This document shows positions 36,949-45,667 of a stretch of 64,000 bases of DNA, one piece after another (position 1 is the stretch's first letter; the number at the start of each line of letters is the position of its first letter). A program made the position numbers and the translations under genes. The DNA is from Sphingomonas aliaeris. Lineage in GTDB: Bacteria; Pseudomonadota; Alphaproteobacteria; Sphingomonadales; Sphingomonadaceae. The notes beneath the pieces are model-generated. The model made no database searches and was not told the origin of the DNA. It was given only the letters and a program-made list of their open reading frames with translations. Where the stretch lies: NCBI RefSeq assembly GCF_016743815.1, contig NZ_CP061035.1:312501-376500 (forward strand). Reading direction: 5' to 3'.

Positions 36949-39246
36949 ATGGCGTATTGGTTGGCTGGGGAGCGGACGGTGCAAGAGGAGGGCGTTGTTT
37001 CGCGCTTCGATCCGCGGTTCTGGACGGTGAACTTTCCGCGGCCGATGATGGCGTCGGTGGTGACGACCGGGCCGCACGCGCTGCGCGTCGATGCGGTGTT
37101 CTACAAGGCGGACGATCTGGCGGGGCTGATCTGGGAAGCGGAGGACCGGCACGACCATCCGTTGCTGCGATACGAGACGGCGCGCGATTTCCGGGAGTGC
37201 CGGTTGCGGTTCCGCTGGCGGTCGGCGGGGACGATGCCGCTGGATGCGATCAACGGCCCGGTGCTGACGATCGAGGGGCGCGATGCTTCGGGTGTGGCGC
37301 GGGCCTGGTACGTGCGGCTGTGGAATTATGCGACCGGCGCGCCGGACGATGCGCTGGTGGCGATCGACTTTGCCGACGTGTCGGGCGGGTTCCTGTTGCC
37401 GGGCGAGGCGGGCCCGGTCTGGGCGGGGGATGTCGACCGGATGTTCGTGTCGCTGGTGGCGCAAGGATTTACCGGCGAGGACGCGGCGTTGGCGGCGCCG
37501 GTAGAGGCGTGGGTGGAGCTGTCCGAGATCGCCTGCGACGGGCCGGGGGCGGTATTGTCGATCGGCGATGTGGTGGTGCCCGAGCATGGGCTGTGCATTG
37601 CGAGCGGGTATGACGATTCCTATCACCTGACGCCCGCGCGATTGCTGCGCAACGCGCTGCACCTGGGGTATCGCGGCGCGATCACGCATTATGTCGGGAT
37701 GAGCCATTACTTCCGGCTGGAGGCGGCAGCGGGCGGGTTTTACGTGAGCGCAAGCGGGGGCGTGCTGAACGTCGCGGCGGCGGCGTGGCATCGCGACTTT
37801 GCCGAACGGGCGGCGGCATTCGGGTATGAGGTGATCTGGTCGCTGTCGTACGAACTGTTCGACGCGCATTGCTGGGGCGACTGGAAACAGCGCGCGGCGG
37901 ATGGTGCGCCGGCGCTGACCGGCTGGGTACCGCCGTCCACCTTGCTGTCGCCCGCGCATGACGGGGCGATGGGGTATCTGCGGAGCGTCGCGGCGGCGCT
38001 GATCGGGATTGCGGTCGCGGCGGGATTGGCGCCGAAGTTCCAGATCGGTGAGCCGTGGTGGTGGGTGATGCCGGATGGCCGGCCGTGTCTGTACGACGAT
38101 GCGGCGCGGGCGGCGCTGGGTGGCGATCCGGTGACGATCGAGAGCGTGCGTGACCCGATGTCGAGCGAGCAAAAGGCGCTGCTGGACGCGGCGGGGGTGC
38201 TGCTGGCGGCATCGACCGCGGCGCTGGCGGGGGCGGCCAAGGCGGCGGCGGGCGCGGCGGGGTGCGAGACATTGTTGCTGGCGTATTTGCCGACCGTGCT
38301 GGATGCGGCGGCGCCGGATCTGATGCGGGCGAACCTGCCGGTGGGGTGGGCGAGGCCCGCCTTCGACGTGCTGCAGCTTGAGGATTATGACTGGGTGACG
38401 GCGGGCGAAACTGCTCGGAGCGCGCGCGGGGTCATGCTGGCGGAGGCGCGGCTGGGCTATCCGGCGGCGGAGCAGCATTATCTTTCCGGTTTCGTGTTGC
38501 GGCCCGACGATGCGGCCGACTGGCGCGAGATCGAGGCGGCGGCCGCGGCGGCGCAGGCGCGCGGGGTGGCGCGGACGTTCGTCTGGGCGCTGCCGCAAGT
38601 GATGCGCGACGGATTTCTGCATTTCGATTTGGGGGACGAACCGGTGGATGCATTCGACGACGTGCTGTTTCCGCTGGCGCTGGGGCGCGAGGCGGAAGTG
38701 ATGCCGGAATTCTCGACCGCGATCCTGACCAATGCGGGCGGGCACGAGGCGCGCAACGCAAGCTGGGCGGCGGCGCGGACGCGCTACGATGTGGGTCCGG
38801 GGGTGCGATCCGAAGCGGATATCGCGGCGTTGCTGGATTTCTATCGCGCGCGGTTGGGGCCGGCGCGCGGGTTTCGGCTGCGCGATCCGTTCGATTCCAA
38901 GTCTGGCGCGGGGAGTGCGCTGGACCAGCGGATCGGGGTCGGGGACGGGGTTACGACACGTTTTCCGCTGGTGAAGCAATATGGGGAGAGTGTGCGGCGG
39001 ATCACCCGGCCGGTGGCGGGGAGTGTGTCGGTTGCCGTGGGGGGTGTCGTAACATCGCGGTTCGGCGTGGGGGCTGGCGGGGTGGTGGAACTGGATGCCG
39101 CGCCGGCGGCGGGGGTGGTGGTGACGGCCGGGTTCGCGTTCGACGTGCCGGTGCGGTTCGCGGAGGACCGGCTGGCGGTGAACCGCGCGACGTTTCTGGC
39201 GGGGGCGGCGGCGAGTGTGGCGCTGGTGGAGGTTCGGGAGGGGTAG
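36949..39246 (+). CDS. GTA gp12 distal tail protein (DUF2460) with a 580-residue N-terminal extension
   Basis: 765 residues. The C-terminal 180 residues (from EVMPEFSTAILTNAGGHEAR to the end, with DFYRARLGPARGFRLRDPFD and DGVTTRFPLVKQYGE) are the complete DUF2460 distal-tail domain, which alone is the 200-residue gp12 of Rhodobacter. The first 580 residues form a separate part. A beta-rich stretch (FDPRFWTVNFPRPMMASVVT) is followed by an alpha/beta region with AITHYVGMSHYFRLE, YEVIWSLSYELFDAHCWGDW, PKFQIGEPWWWVMPDGRPCL and ARTFVWALPQVMRDG. This resembles a glycosidase-type TIM barrel, with E in QIGEPWW as a possible catalytic residue. That assignment is inference. Confidence 0.8.
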   Translation: MAYWLAGERTVQEEGVVSRFDPRFWTVNFPRPMMASVVTTGPHALRVDAVFYKADDLAGLIWEAEDRHDHPLLRYETARDFRECRLRFRWRSAGTMPLDAINGPVLTIEGRDASGVARAWYVRLWNYATGAPDDALVAIDFADVSGGFLLPGEAGPVWAGDVDRMFVSLVAQGFTGEDAALAAPVEAWVELSEIACDGPGAVLSIGDVVVPEHGLCIASGYDDSYHLTPARLLRNALHLGYRGAITHYVGMSHYFRLEAAAGGFYVSASGGVLNVAAAAWHRDFAERAAAFGYEVIWSLSYELFDAHCWGDWKQRAADGAPALTGWVPPSTLLSPAHDGAMGYLRSVAAALIGIAVAAGLAPKFQIGEPWWWVMPDGRPCLYDDAARAALGGDPVTIESVRDPMSSEQKALLDAAGVLLAASTAALAGAAKAAAGAAGCETLLLAYLPTVLDAAAPDLMRANLPVGWARPAFDVLQLEDYDWVTAGETARSARGVMLAEARLGYPAAEQHYLSGFVLRPDDAADWREIEAAAAAAQARGVARTFVWALPQVMRDGFLHFDLGDEPVDAFDDVLFPLALGREAEVMPEFSTAILTNAGGHEARNASWAAARTRYDVGPGVRSEADIAALLDFYRARLGPARGFRLRDPFDSKSGAGSALDQRIGVGDGVTTRFPLVKQYGESVRRITRPVAGSVSVAVGGVVTSRFGVGAGGVVELDAAPAAGVVVTAGFAFDVPVRFAEDRLAVNRATFLAGAAASVALVEVREG

Positions 39247-39261
39247 GGTTTTGCGCGGGGC

Positions 39262-39680
39262 TTTTCTCCCCTCCCTGAAAGGGAGGGGGCGGGGGTGGGT
39301 GGCGTCCTGGCGATGCTGTTGGTCTGGGACTGCGGGTGGCGGTGTCGCCTGGTCTCGACCCACCCCCAGCCCCTCCCTTTCAGGGAGGGGAGTTGGAGGG
39401 GGCTTTCCCTCCCAGAGGGGGAACGTGTCGCTTCAGGCTTGGCGCTCGAGGATTTTGCGTGGGTGGGTTCACGTGGAGGCGCGAAGGCTCGGAGGTGCGC
39501 AGACGCGGAGATAGAGCGCGGAGTCAGGATTCCTTCTCCCCTCCCAGGAAGGGAGGGGGCGGGGGTGGGTGGCGTCCTGGCGATACGGTGGGTTTGGGAA
39601 TGAGGTGGCGGTGTCGCCTGGCCTCGACCCACCCCCAGCCCCTCCTTTTCAGGGAGGGGAGTTAGAGGGGGTGTGTCCTG
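39262..39680. repeat. Cluster of GC-rich hairpin repeats between gp12 and gp13
   Basis: CTCCCTGAAAGGGAGGG near 39269, CCCTCCCTTTCAGGGAGGGG near 39375, CCCAGGAAGGGAGGG near 39542 and CCTTTTCAGGGAGGGG near 39642, with GGTGGGTGGCGTCCTGGCGA twice. No gene is supported in 39247-39730. Confidence 0.8.
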
Positions 39681-39730
39681 CCTCGTACGTTCGATCCTCA
39701 CCACAATCGGAAAAAACAGGGAGAACCAGG

Positions 39731-40539
39731 ATGACGTTTCTGCGGGGGACGTTGACGACGATTGCGTTGTGCTGGCGGATCGAGCGGCGGGATGGGGTGG
39801 CGATCGGGTTGACCGATCATGATGCCGATCTGACGATCGACGGCCTGGTGCATCGCGCCGCGCCGGGAATGACTCCGTCGGCGATCGAGCGCGGCGACGG
39901 GCTGGCGGCGGATACGATGGATGTTTCGGGGGCGCTGACGTCCGATGCGATATCGGAACGCGATCTGTTGGCGGGGTGCTGGGACGGGGCGCGGGTGCGG
40001 GTGTTCGCGGTGGACTGGACGGGCGCGGATGGTCGCGTCGATCTGGGTGAGGGAGTGATCGGCGCGGTCGAGACGAAGGACGGGGGCTTCACCGCCGAAC
40101 TGGTCGGGGCGAGCGCGGGGCTGGATCGGCCGGTGGGCGAGGAGACGTCGCCGGAATGCCGTGCGGAACTGGGCGACCGGCGGTGCGGGGTGGCGATGGC
40201 GGGGCGGCGGCGGTTTGCGCGGGTGGTGTCGGTGGCGGAGCGGGTGGTGACGCTGGACGCTGCCGAGCCGGTGGCGGGCGCCTATGCCGGGGGCTGGTGC
40301 GGTGGTTCGGCGGCGCCAATTCGGGGTTGAGCGCGGCAATCGCTGCTTCGTCGGGCGCGACCGTAACGTTGCGCACGGACCCGGCGCTGGCGGTGGTGGC
40401 GGGCGATCTGATCGAGCTTTCGGAGGGGTGCGACAAGAGTCTGGCGACCTGTTCGGCGCGGTTCGGGAATGTGCCGAACTTTCGCGGCGAGCCGTATCTG
40501 CCCGGGATCGACCTGCTGACGCGGTATCCGGGGGCATGA
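39731..40539 (+). CDS. GTA gp13 baseplate protein (DUF2163), one-base frameshift
   Basis: 269 residues after repair. It starts MTFLRGTLTTIALCWRIERR, with the family phrases GLTDHDADLTIDGLVHRAAPGM and ERGDGLAADTMDVSGALTSDAI. The C-terminal phage_BR0599-like segment has ELGDRRCGVAM, then EGCDKSLATCSARFGNVPNFRGEPYLPG with the typical paired cysteines. It forms part of the hub. The frame breaks in the 5-G run 40289-40293; six Gs restore AYAGGLVRWFGGANSGLSA. Its stop overlaps the gp14 start (ATGA). Confidence 0.87.
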
Positions 40540-40964
40540 GCGCGCGGGAGCGGGCGGTGGTGGCGGCGCGCGCCGCGGTGGGGGCGCGGTACCGGTTGCA
40601 GGGGCGCGAGATCGAATACGGGCTGGATTGCGTCGGGCTGACCGCGCTGGCGATGCGGGCGGCGGGATATAAGGGGCCGGTTCCGAGCGGCTATGCGCTG
40701 CGCGGGGGGCTGGCGGACGATTTTCTGGAGCTGATCGACACAAACGCGCTGATCCGGACGGACCGGCCGGCGGCGGGCGACGTGTTGTTGTTCGCGACCG
40801 GGCCGGGGCAATTCCATCTCGCGGTGAAGAGCGTGGGCGGGTTCGTGCATGCGGATGCGATGTTGCGCCGGGTGGTCGAGCGGCCCGATCCGGCGCCGTG
40901 GCCTTTGGTCGCCGCCTGGGCGCTGGTCGACGCGGATGCGGCGGAGGCGATGCTGGCGCGGTGA
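40536..40964 (+). CDS. GTA gp14 NlpC/P60-type peptidase
   Basis: 142 residues. Catalytic Cys in YGLDCVGLTALAMRAAGY and His in GQFHLAVKSVGGFVHADAM, with PAAGDVLLFATG between. This is the putative phage cell-wall peptidase (NlpC/P60) of GTAs, thought to open peptidoglycan of the recipient at the tail tip. The start overlaps the gp13 stop. Complete; no frameshift. Confidence 0.9.
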   Translation: MSARERAVVAARAAVGARYRLQGREIEYGLDCVGLTALAMRAAGYKGPVPSGYALRGGLADDFLELIDTNALIRTDRPAAGDVLLFATGPGQFHLAVKSVGGFVHADAMLRRVVERPDPAPWPLVAAWALVDADAAEAMLAR

Positions 40965-41008
40965 GTGCGGGCGGGGGCGCTGTCGTTTGGTCGATCGACC
41001 CACACGCC

Positions 41009-41083
41009 GTTCGTTTCGAGCGAAGTCGAGAAACCGGGACCTGGGCGGTTTGGCTGTTTCTCGACTTCGCTCGAAACGAACGG
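41009..41083. repeat. Family A palindromic repeat copy
   Basis: Both arms match those at 7440, around a 22-bp centre. It lies in the 193-bp spacer between gp14 and gp15. Confidence 0.8.
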
Positions 41084-41157
41084 TTGGGGTTCGGGCAGCT
41101 TGGCGGTGCCCGACTGCGCTCGAAAAGACCGAGCGGGTTCTTGGGACGGGGGACATC

Positions 41158-43326
41158 ATGGCGACTTTGGTGCTGACGGTGGTCGGCGGGGTGATCGGTG
41201 GGCCGATCGGGGCGGCGATCGGAAGCGTGATCGGGCAGGAGATCGACCGCAACGTGCTGTTCAAGCCGAAGGGGCGCGAAGGGCCGCGGCTGCAGGAACT
41301 GGCGCTGCAGACATCGTCCTATGGCACGCCGATCGCGCGCGTCTAAGGCACGATGCGGATCGGCGGATGCGTGATCTGGGCGACCGACCTGCGCGAGAGC
41401 CGCAGCACGAGCAGCGGCGGCAAGGGCCAGCCGAGCGTGGCGAGCTACAGCTATTCGGCATCGTTCGCGGTGGCGCTGTCGGGACGGCCGATCGCCGGGG
41501 TCGGCCGGATCTGGGCGGACGGCAAGTTGCTGCGCGGGGCGGCGGGGGACTTCAAGGTTTCGACCGGGTTCCGGCTGCACCGGGGGGGTGAGGGGCAGGC
41601 GGCCGATCCTTTGATCGCGGCGGCGGAAGGCGGGCTGGCGCCGGCGCATCGCGGGATCGCCTATGCGGTGTTCGAAGACCTGCAACTGGCGGATTACGGC
41701 AACCGCATCCCGTCGCTGACCTTCGAGGTGATCGGAGATGCGGGGGCGGTGAGCGTCGAGGGCATCGCGCGCGACGTATCGCGCGGGCAGGTGAAGGCGG
41801 CGGAGGGCGCGGCGGAGTGGACGGGCTTTGCGGCATACGGCGATACAAGGTCGGTGCTGGAGATGCTGGCGGCGGCGAGCGGCGCGTGGTTCGCGCCGGA
41901 GGGGGGCGTGCTGCGGATGCGCGGGGCTTCCGTGCCGGTGGCCGAGCTTCGCGACGACGGATTTTCGGGTGGGGAGCGGATCGGGCAGGTCGGCGAGCGG
42001 GCCATTGCGGCGCTGGAGACGGTGCCGGCGGGCATGACGATCGCGCATTACGACCCGGCGCGCGATTTCCAGACCGGGTTGCAGCGTGCGCGGCGGCCGG
42101 GGCCGGGGCGGCGCGAGGAGCGGATAGAACTGCCCGCCGCCTTGTCCGCCGATCATGCCAAGACGCTGGCCGAGGCGGCGATCGCGCGGGCCGAGACGGG
42201 GCGGGAACGCCGGACGCTGGCGCTCGGCTGGGGCGATCTGGCGGTGGGGCCGGGTGCCTGCGTGACGATCGCAGGCGCGCCGGGGGTGTACCGCGTGGCG
42301 AGCTGGTCGTTCGAGGGGATGGTCGTGAAGCTCGGCTGCGTGCGGCTGGCGAGCGCGACCGCCCCGGTGAGCGCCAGTCCGGGACGGTTCCTGCCCGCGC
42401 CGGATGCTATTGCCGGGCGGACGATCGTGCATGCGTTCGAGATACCGCGGCTGGACGATGCGGTGTCGAACGCGCCGCGGCTGACGATCGCGGCTGCGGG
42501 CAGCGCGCCCGGATGGCGGCGGGCGGCGTTGCTCTACAGTCTGGACGACGGGGCGCAGTGGAACGCGGCGGGCGCAACCGTGGGCGTGGCGACGATCGGC
42601 GTGCTGGCGAGCGCGCCGGGGATCGGATCGGCCAGCATCACGGACCGGGTGAACAGCTTCGACGTCGACCTGGCGCATGACGAGATGGCATTGGCGGATG
42701 CGGACATGAGGGGACTGGCGGCGGGGGCGAACATCGCGCTGGCCGGCGACGAGCTGCTACAGTTCGGACGCGCGGAACAGATCGGCGCGCGGCGGTGGCG
42801 GCTGTCGGAACTCTGGCGCGGGCGGCGCGGCACGGAGGCTGAAATCGGGACGCAGGTGGTGGGAAACAGCTTCGTCCTGATCGAGGCGGAAAACCTCGCG
42901 ACGATCGACCTGCCCCTCTCCGCGAAGGGGGTGACGGTGCGCGTGCTGGCCTCGGGAATCGGCGACGAAGCGGGTCCCGTCGAGAGCGATACCGCAGTGC
43001 GGGGCGTTTCCGTGATCCCGCCCGGCCCGGTCCATCTGCACAGCCAGGTGTTGCCCGGAGGCGACGCCCGGATCCGATGGGTAAGACGCAGCCAATCGGG
43101 ATGGCGCTGGATCGACGGGGTCGACGCGCCGCTGGGCGAGGAACGCGAGGCTTACCGGGTGACGGTGATCCGGGCCGATGGCGGGGTGCGCGCGGCCGAA
43201 GTTCCGGTTCCCGAGATCGTCATTTCGGCGAACGATCGGAGCGGCGGATCGGCGACCGTCCGGATCAGCCAGATCGGGTCGAACGGCGAATCGATCGCGA
43301 CCGAAACAGTCTTGCCGAACGGGTGA
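41158..43326 (+). pseudogene. GTA gp15 host-specificity/central fibre protein with in-frame TAA
   Basis: 722 codons from ATG 41158: MATLVLTVVGGVIGGPIGAA, then LQELALQTSSYGTPIARV, a TAA at 41344-41346, and GTMRIGGCVIWATDLRESRS onward. The family has Tyr at the stop position (RxYGTMRxxGxVIWATDL), so TAC-to-TAA explains it. The rest is intact and includes the phage_tail_3-like region, ending near 43326. Expected product is 62 residues unless the stop is an error, is read through, or translation restarts at 41353. RcGTA gp15 is about 1300 residues with a TIM-barrel-like N-terminal domain that is missing here. Confidence 0.8.
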
Positions 43327-43338
43327 AGGAGCGATGCG

Positions 43339-43842
43339 ATGAACGACGATATGACGCCACGATTGGGGCTGCCGACGATTCGACCGGGACAGGCGCAAAA
43401 AGAATCGTCCCATAACGAGGCCCTGACTCAGCTGGACCTCCTAATGCACGCAAATGCCGTGTCTTTAGGTCTAAATACGCCGCCATCGGCACCCGTTTCG
43501 GGGCAGGCCTGGGTGGTCGGATCGATGCCTGCGGGCGACTGGTCCGGCCACGCGGACGCGCTGGCCGGATGGACGGACGGCGGCTGGCGCTTCGCTGCGC
43601 CGATCCCGGGCATGACGGTGTGGATTGAGGAAGCTGCTGACTTCGCTCGATATTCAGACGGAAGTTGGATTTTGGGAGAGCTTCGCGGCAGCAAAGTCGT
43701 GATTGCGGGGAACGATGTTTTGGGGCCGCGCAGAGCGGGAATACCCATCGCTTCGGGCGGGTCTATCATCGACGTCGAGGCGCGCGAGACTCTTGTCGAA
43801 ATCCTTGCTGCATTGCGTGGTCACGGACTGATCGCAAGCTAA
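43339..43842 (+). CDS. DUF2793 protein at the GTA cluster end
   Basis: 167 residues: MNDDMTPRLGLPTIRPGQAQ then KESSHNEALTQLDLLMHANAV, PVSGQAWVVGSMPAGDWSG and DGGWRFAAPIPGMTVWIEEAADFARYSDGSW. This is DUF2793, usually found beside GTA and phage tail genes; a short tail-fibre-like beta protein. A later segment, GPRRAGIPIASGGSIIDVEARETL, follows the typical pattern. The second half has lower GC than its neighbours. It is the last gene on the plus strand that I count with the cluster. Confidence 0.85.
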   Translation: MNDDMTPRLGLPTIRPGQAQKESSHNEALTQLDLLMHANAVSLGLNTPPSAPVSGQAWVVGSMPAGDWSGHADALAGWTDGGWRFAAPIPGMTVWIEEAADFARYSDGSWILGELRGSKVVIAGNDVLGPRRAGIPIASGGSIIDVEARETLVEILAALRGHGLIAS

Positions 43843-43976
43843 CATACGTTGATCTAGCCCCCGCGGCCGTGTTGCTTATTGGCAACAATGCCCAGTATTT
43901 GTGCGCTTGCGTGGAAACCAACCATTGAGTAGGGGAGTTTGCGCTGTCCGAGTGACAACGACGAAAGGGGATTTTT

Positions 43977-45113
43977 ATGCGGAAGCTTGCCATCACTATG
44001 GCGCTTGCCTCCACTGCTCTCGCCACACCAGCTCTCGCCCGCGATAATACGTGGTACGTGGGCGTCGAAGGTGGCGCGATGATCGTAGAGGACATCAAGT
44101 TCGACATCACCGGCGTGACTGCTGCCGGCAACGGTAGCGCATCGATCGACCATAACTATGGTTATGACGTCGATGGCGTCATTGGTTACGACTTCGGTCC
44201 GGTTCGTATCGAAACGGAAGTCGGTTATCGTACGGCAACGCTCGATGGCATCAACTCGACGGTGGCAACGCCGGCCTACCTCGCAAACGGTACGACGGTC
44301 GGCAGCATCGCTGCTGGCAACTACGGTTATGCCGGTGGTCGCACGTCGGCACTCAGCTTCATGCTGAACGGCTTGCTCGACTTCGGTGACGACAACGGCA
44401 TTCAGGGCTTCGTCGGCGGCGGTGTCGGTGTAGCTCGCGTCAAAGCGAACTACGCGCTGAACAACAATGGTTCGTTCCTCAACGACTCCGACACGGGCTT
44501 TGCCTATCAGGGTCTGGCGGGCGTCCGCGCTCCGCTGAGCGATCATGTAGACGTCACGTTCAAGTATCGCTTCTTCACCGCAACCGACGTGAAGTTGGTC
44601 GACGTGAACGGCCGCGGTATCGACGGTCGTTTCCGGTCGCACAGCATCCTGGGTGGCCTGACGTACAACTTCGGCGAACCGGCAGCACCTCCTCCGCCGC
44701 CGCCTCCGCCCCCGCCGCCTCCTCCGCCCCCGCCGCCGCCGCCTCCGGTTGCTGAAGTGGTGTGCGCTCCTGGACCGTATATCGTGTTCTTCGAGTGGGA
44801 TAAGTCCGACATCACCCCGCAGGCAGCGTCGCTGCTCGACGGTGCGATCTCGCAGTACCAGAACTGCGGTAACACGCAGGTCATGCTGGCCGGTCACGCC
44901 GATAAGTCGGGTGCCCCTGCATACAACGTTGCACTCTCGCAGCGTCGTGCAGACTCGGTGAAGGCATATCTGGCATCGCATGCGGTTCCGGAAGGTGTCA
45001 TCCAGACCCAGGCGTTCGGTGAGAGCCGTCCGCGTGTCGAGACCGCCGATGGCGTTCGCGAGCTGGAAAACCGGCGTGTGGAAATCCAGTACGGTCCTGG
45101 CTCGGGCAACTAA
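43977..45113 (+). CDS. OmpA-family outer membrane protein with polyproline hinge
   Basis: 378 residues. Signal peptide MRKLAITMALASTALATPAL, an 8-strand beta-barrel (NTWYVGVEGGAMIVEDIKFD to GGLTYNFGEPAA), 20 consecutive prolines, and the peptidoglycan-binding OmpA domain (IVFFEWDKSDITPQAASLLD, MLAGHADKSG, LSQRRADSVKAYLASHAV, GESRPRVETADGVRELENRRVEI). It ties the outer membrane to murein. AAGGGGA precedes the ATG, and a strong terminator follows. Codon use is more AT-tolerant than in the GTA, as expected of a highly expressed gene. Confidence 0.93.
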   Translation: MRKLAITMALASTALATPALARDNTWYVGVEGGAMIVEDIKFDITGVTAAGNGSASIDHNYGYDVDGVIGYDFGPVRIETEVGYRTATLDGINSTVATPAYLANGTTVGSIAAGNYGYAGGRTSALSFMLNGLLDFGDDNGIQGFVGGGVGVARVKANYALNNNGSFLNDSDTGFAYQGLAGVRAPLSDHVDVTFKYRFFTATDVKLVDVNGRGIDGRFRSHSILGGLTYNFGEPAAPPPPPPPPPPPPPPPPPPPPVAEVVCAPGPYIVFFEWDKSDITPQAASLLDGAISQYQNCGNTQVMLAGHADKSGAPAYNVALSQRRADSVKAYLASHAVPEGVIQTQAFGESRPRVETADGVRELENRRVEIQYGPGSGN

Positions 45114-45141
45114 GCCTAGCGCCTTTGGGCAACAACATCAG

Positions 45142-45170
45142 GGAGGTCGGTGCAAACCGGCCTCCTTTTT
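45142..45170 (+). terminator. Intrinsic terminator of the OmpA gene
   Basis: GGAGGTCGGT-GCAA-ACCGGCCTCC with one mismatch, then TTTTT. Confidence 0.9.
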
Positions 45171-45667
45171 GTTTGTCTGGCGAAGATGGTCTGAAAGCGG
45201 CGCCTCCCGGGATATACGGTCCGGTCCAATCCCGCCCTTCCATGTCGCCCATATCAGCGCGAAAACCACCGTCGCGTTTCACGCCGCGAGCTTCACCAGC
45301 AGCCTGCTGATCGTAGTCGGATTGCTGGACAAGGACATGATGAAGGTCGCCGGCGATACGATGCTGCCGCTCGTCCTGGCGGGATTGTCCGGTGTTTTCT
45401 TCAGCGTGGCGGAAATCTGCCCGTACAAGCCCGACAGGTCCGGCCAGCCCTGACGATCGATCGCCGTTCGTTGGCGGCTATCCGCAAGGGGCGGTGCGAT
45501 CGTAGCAGCGCGTGCGAATACCCGCCGATGCCTGTCCTTATGGGTTGCGCCCGGTCTTCAGGAATTCAACAACGGCACAGTCCACGCGATCGATTAACTG
45601 GCAATTGTCGCCGCATCGGCTAGAGGATTGGACGGGCGCCCTTCCACAATTAGCGAGCATATAGACG
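45171..45667 (+). other. Long intergenic region with a possible small membrane ORF
   Basis: Frame 1 is open to 45453 and reads FHVAHISAKTTVAFHAASFT, SSLLIVVGLLDKDMMKVAGD and TMLPLVLAGLSGVFFSVAEICPYKPDR, which looks like a two-helix membrane protein. There is no ATG or GTG with a ribosome site in the part that looks coding, so I do not call it a gene. 45454-45667 shows nothing recognisable; it should contain the ugd promoter. Confidence 0.3.

Noticed and set aside
36238..39363. Minus-strand 1041-codon ORF over gp11-gp12
   Set aside because: Composition is His/Arg/Pro-rich with no motif; it is the antisense of gp12.
45171..45453. Small two-helix membrane protein downstream of OmpA
   Set aside because: Protein-like in sequence, but the only start in frame (a TTG near 45169) falls in the OmpA terminator; kept as an intergenic note.
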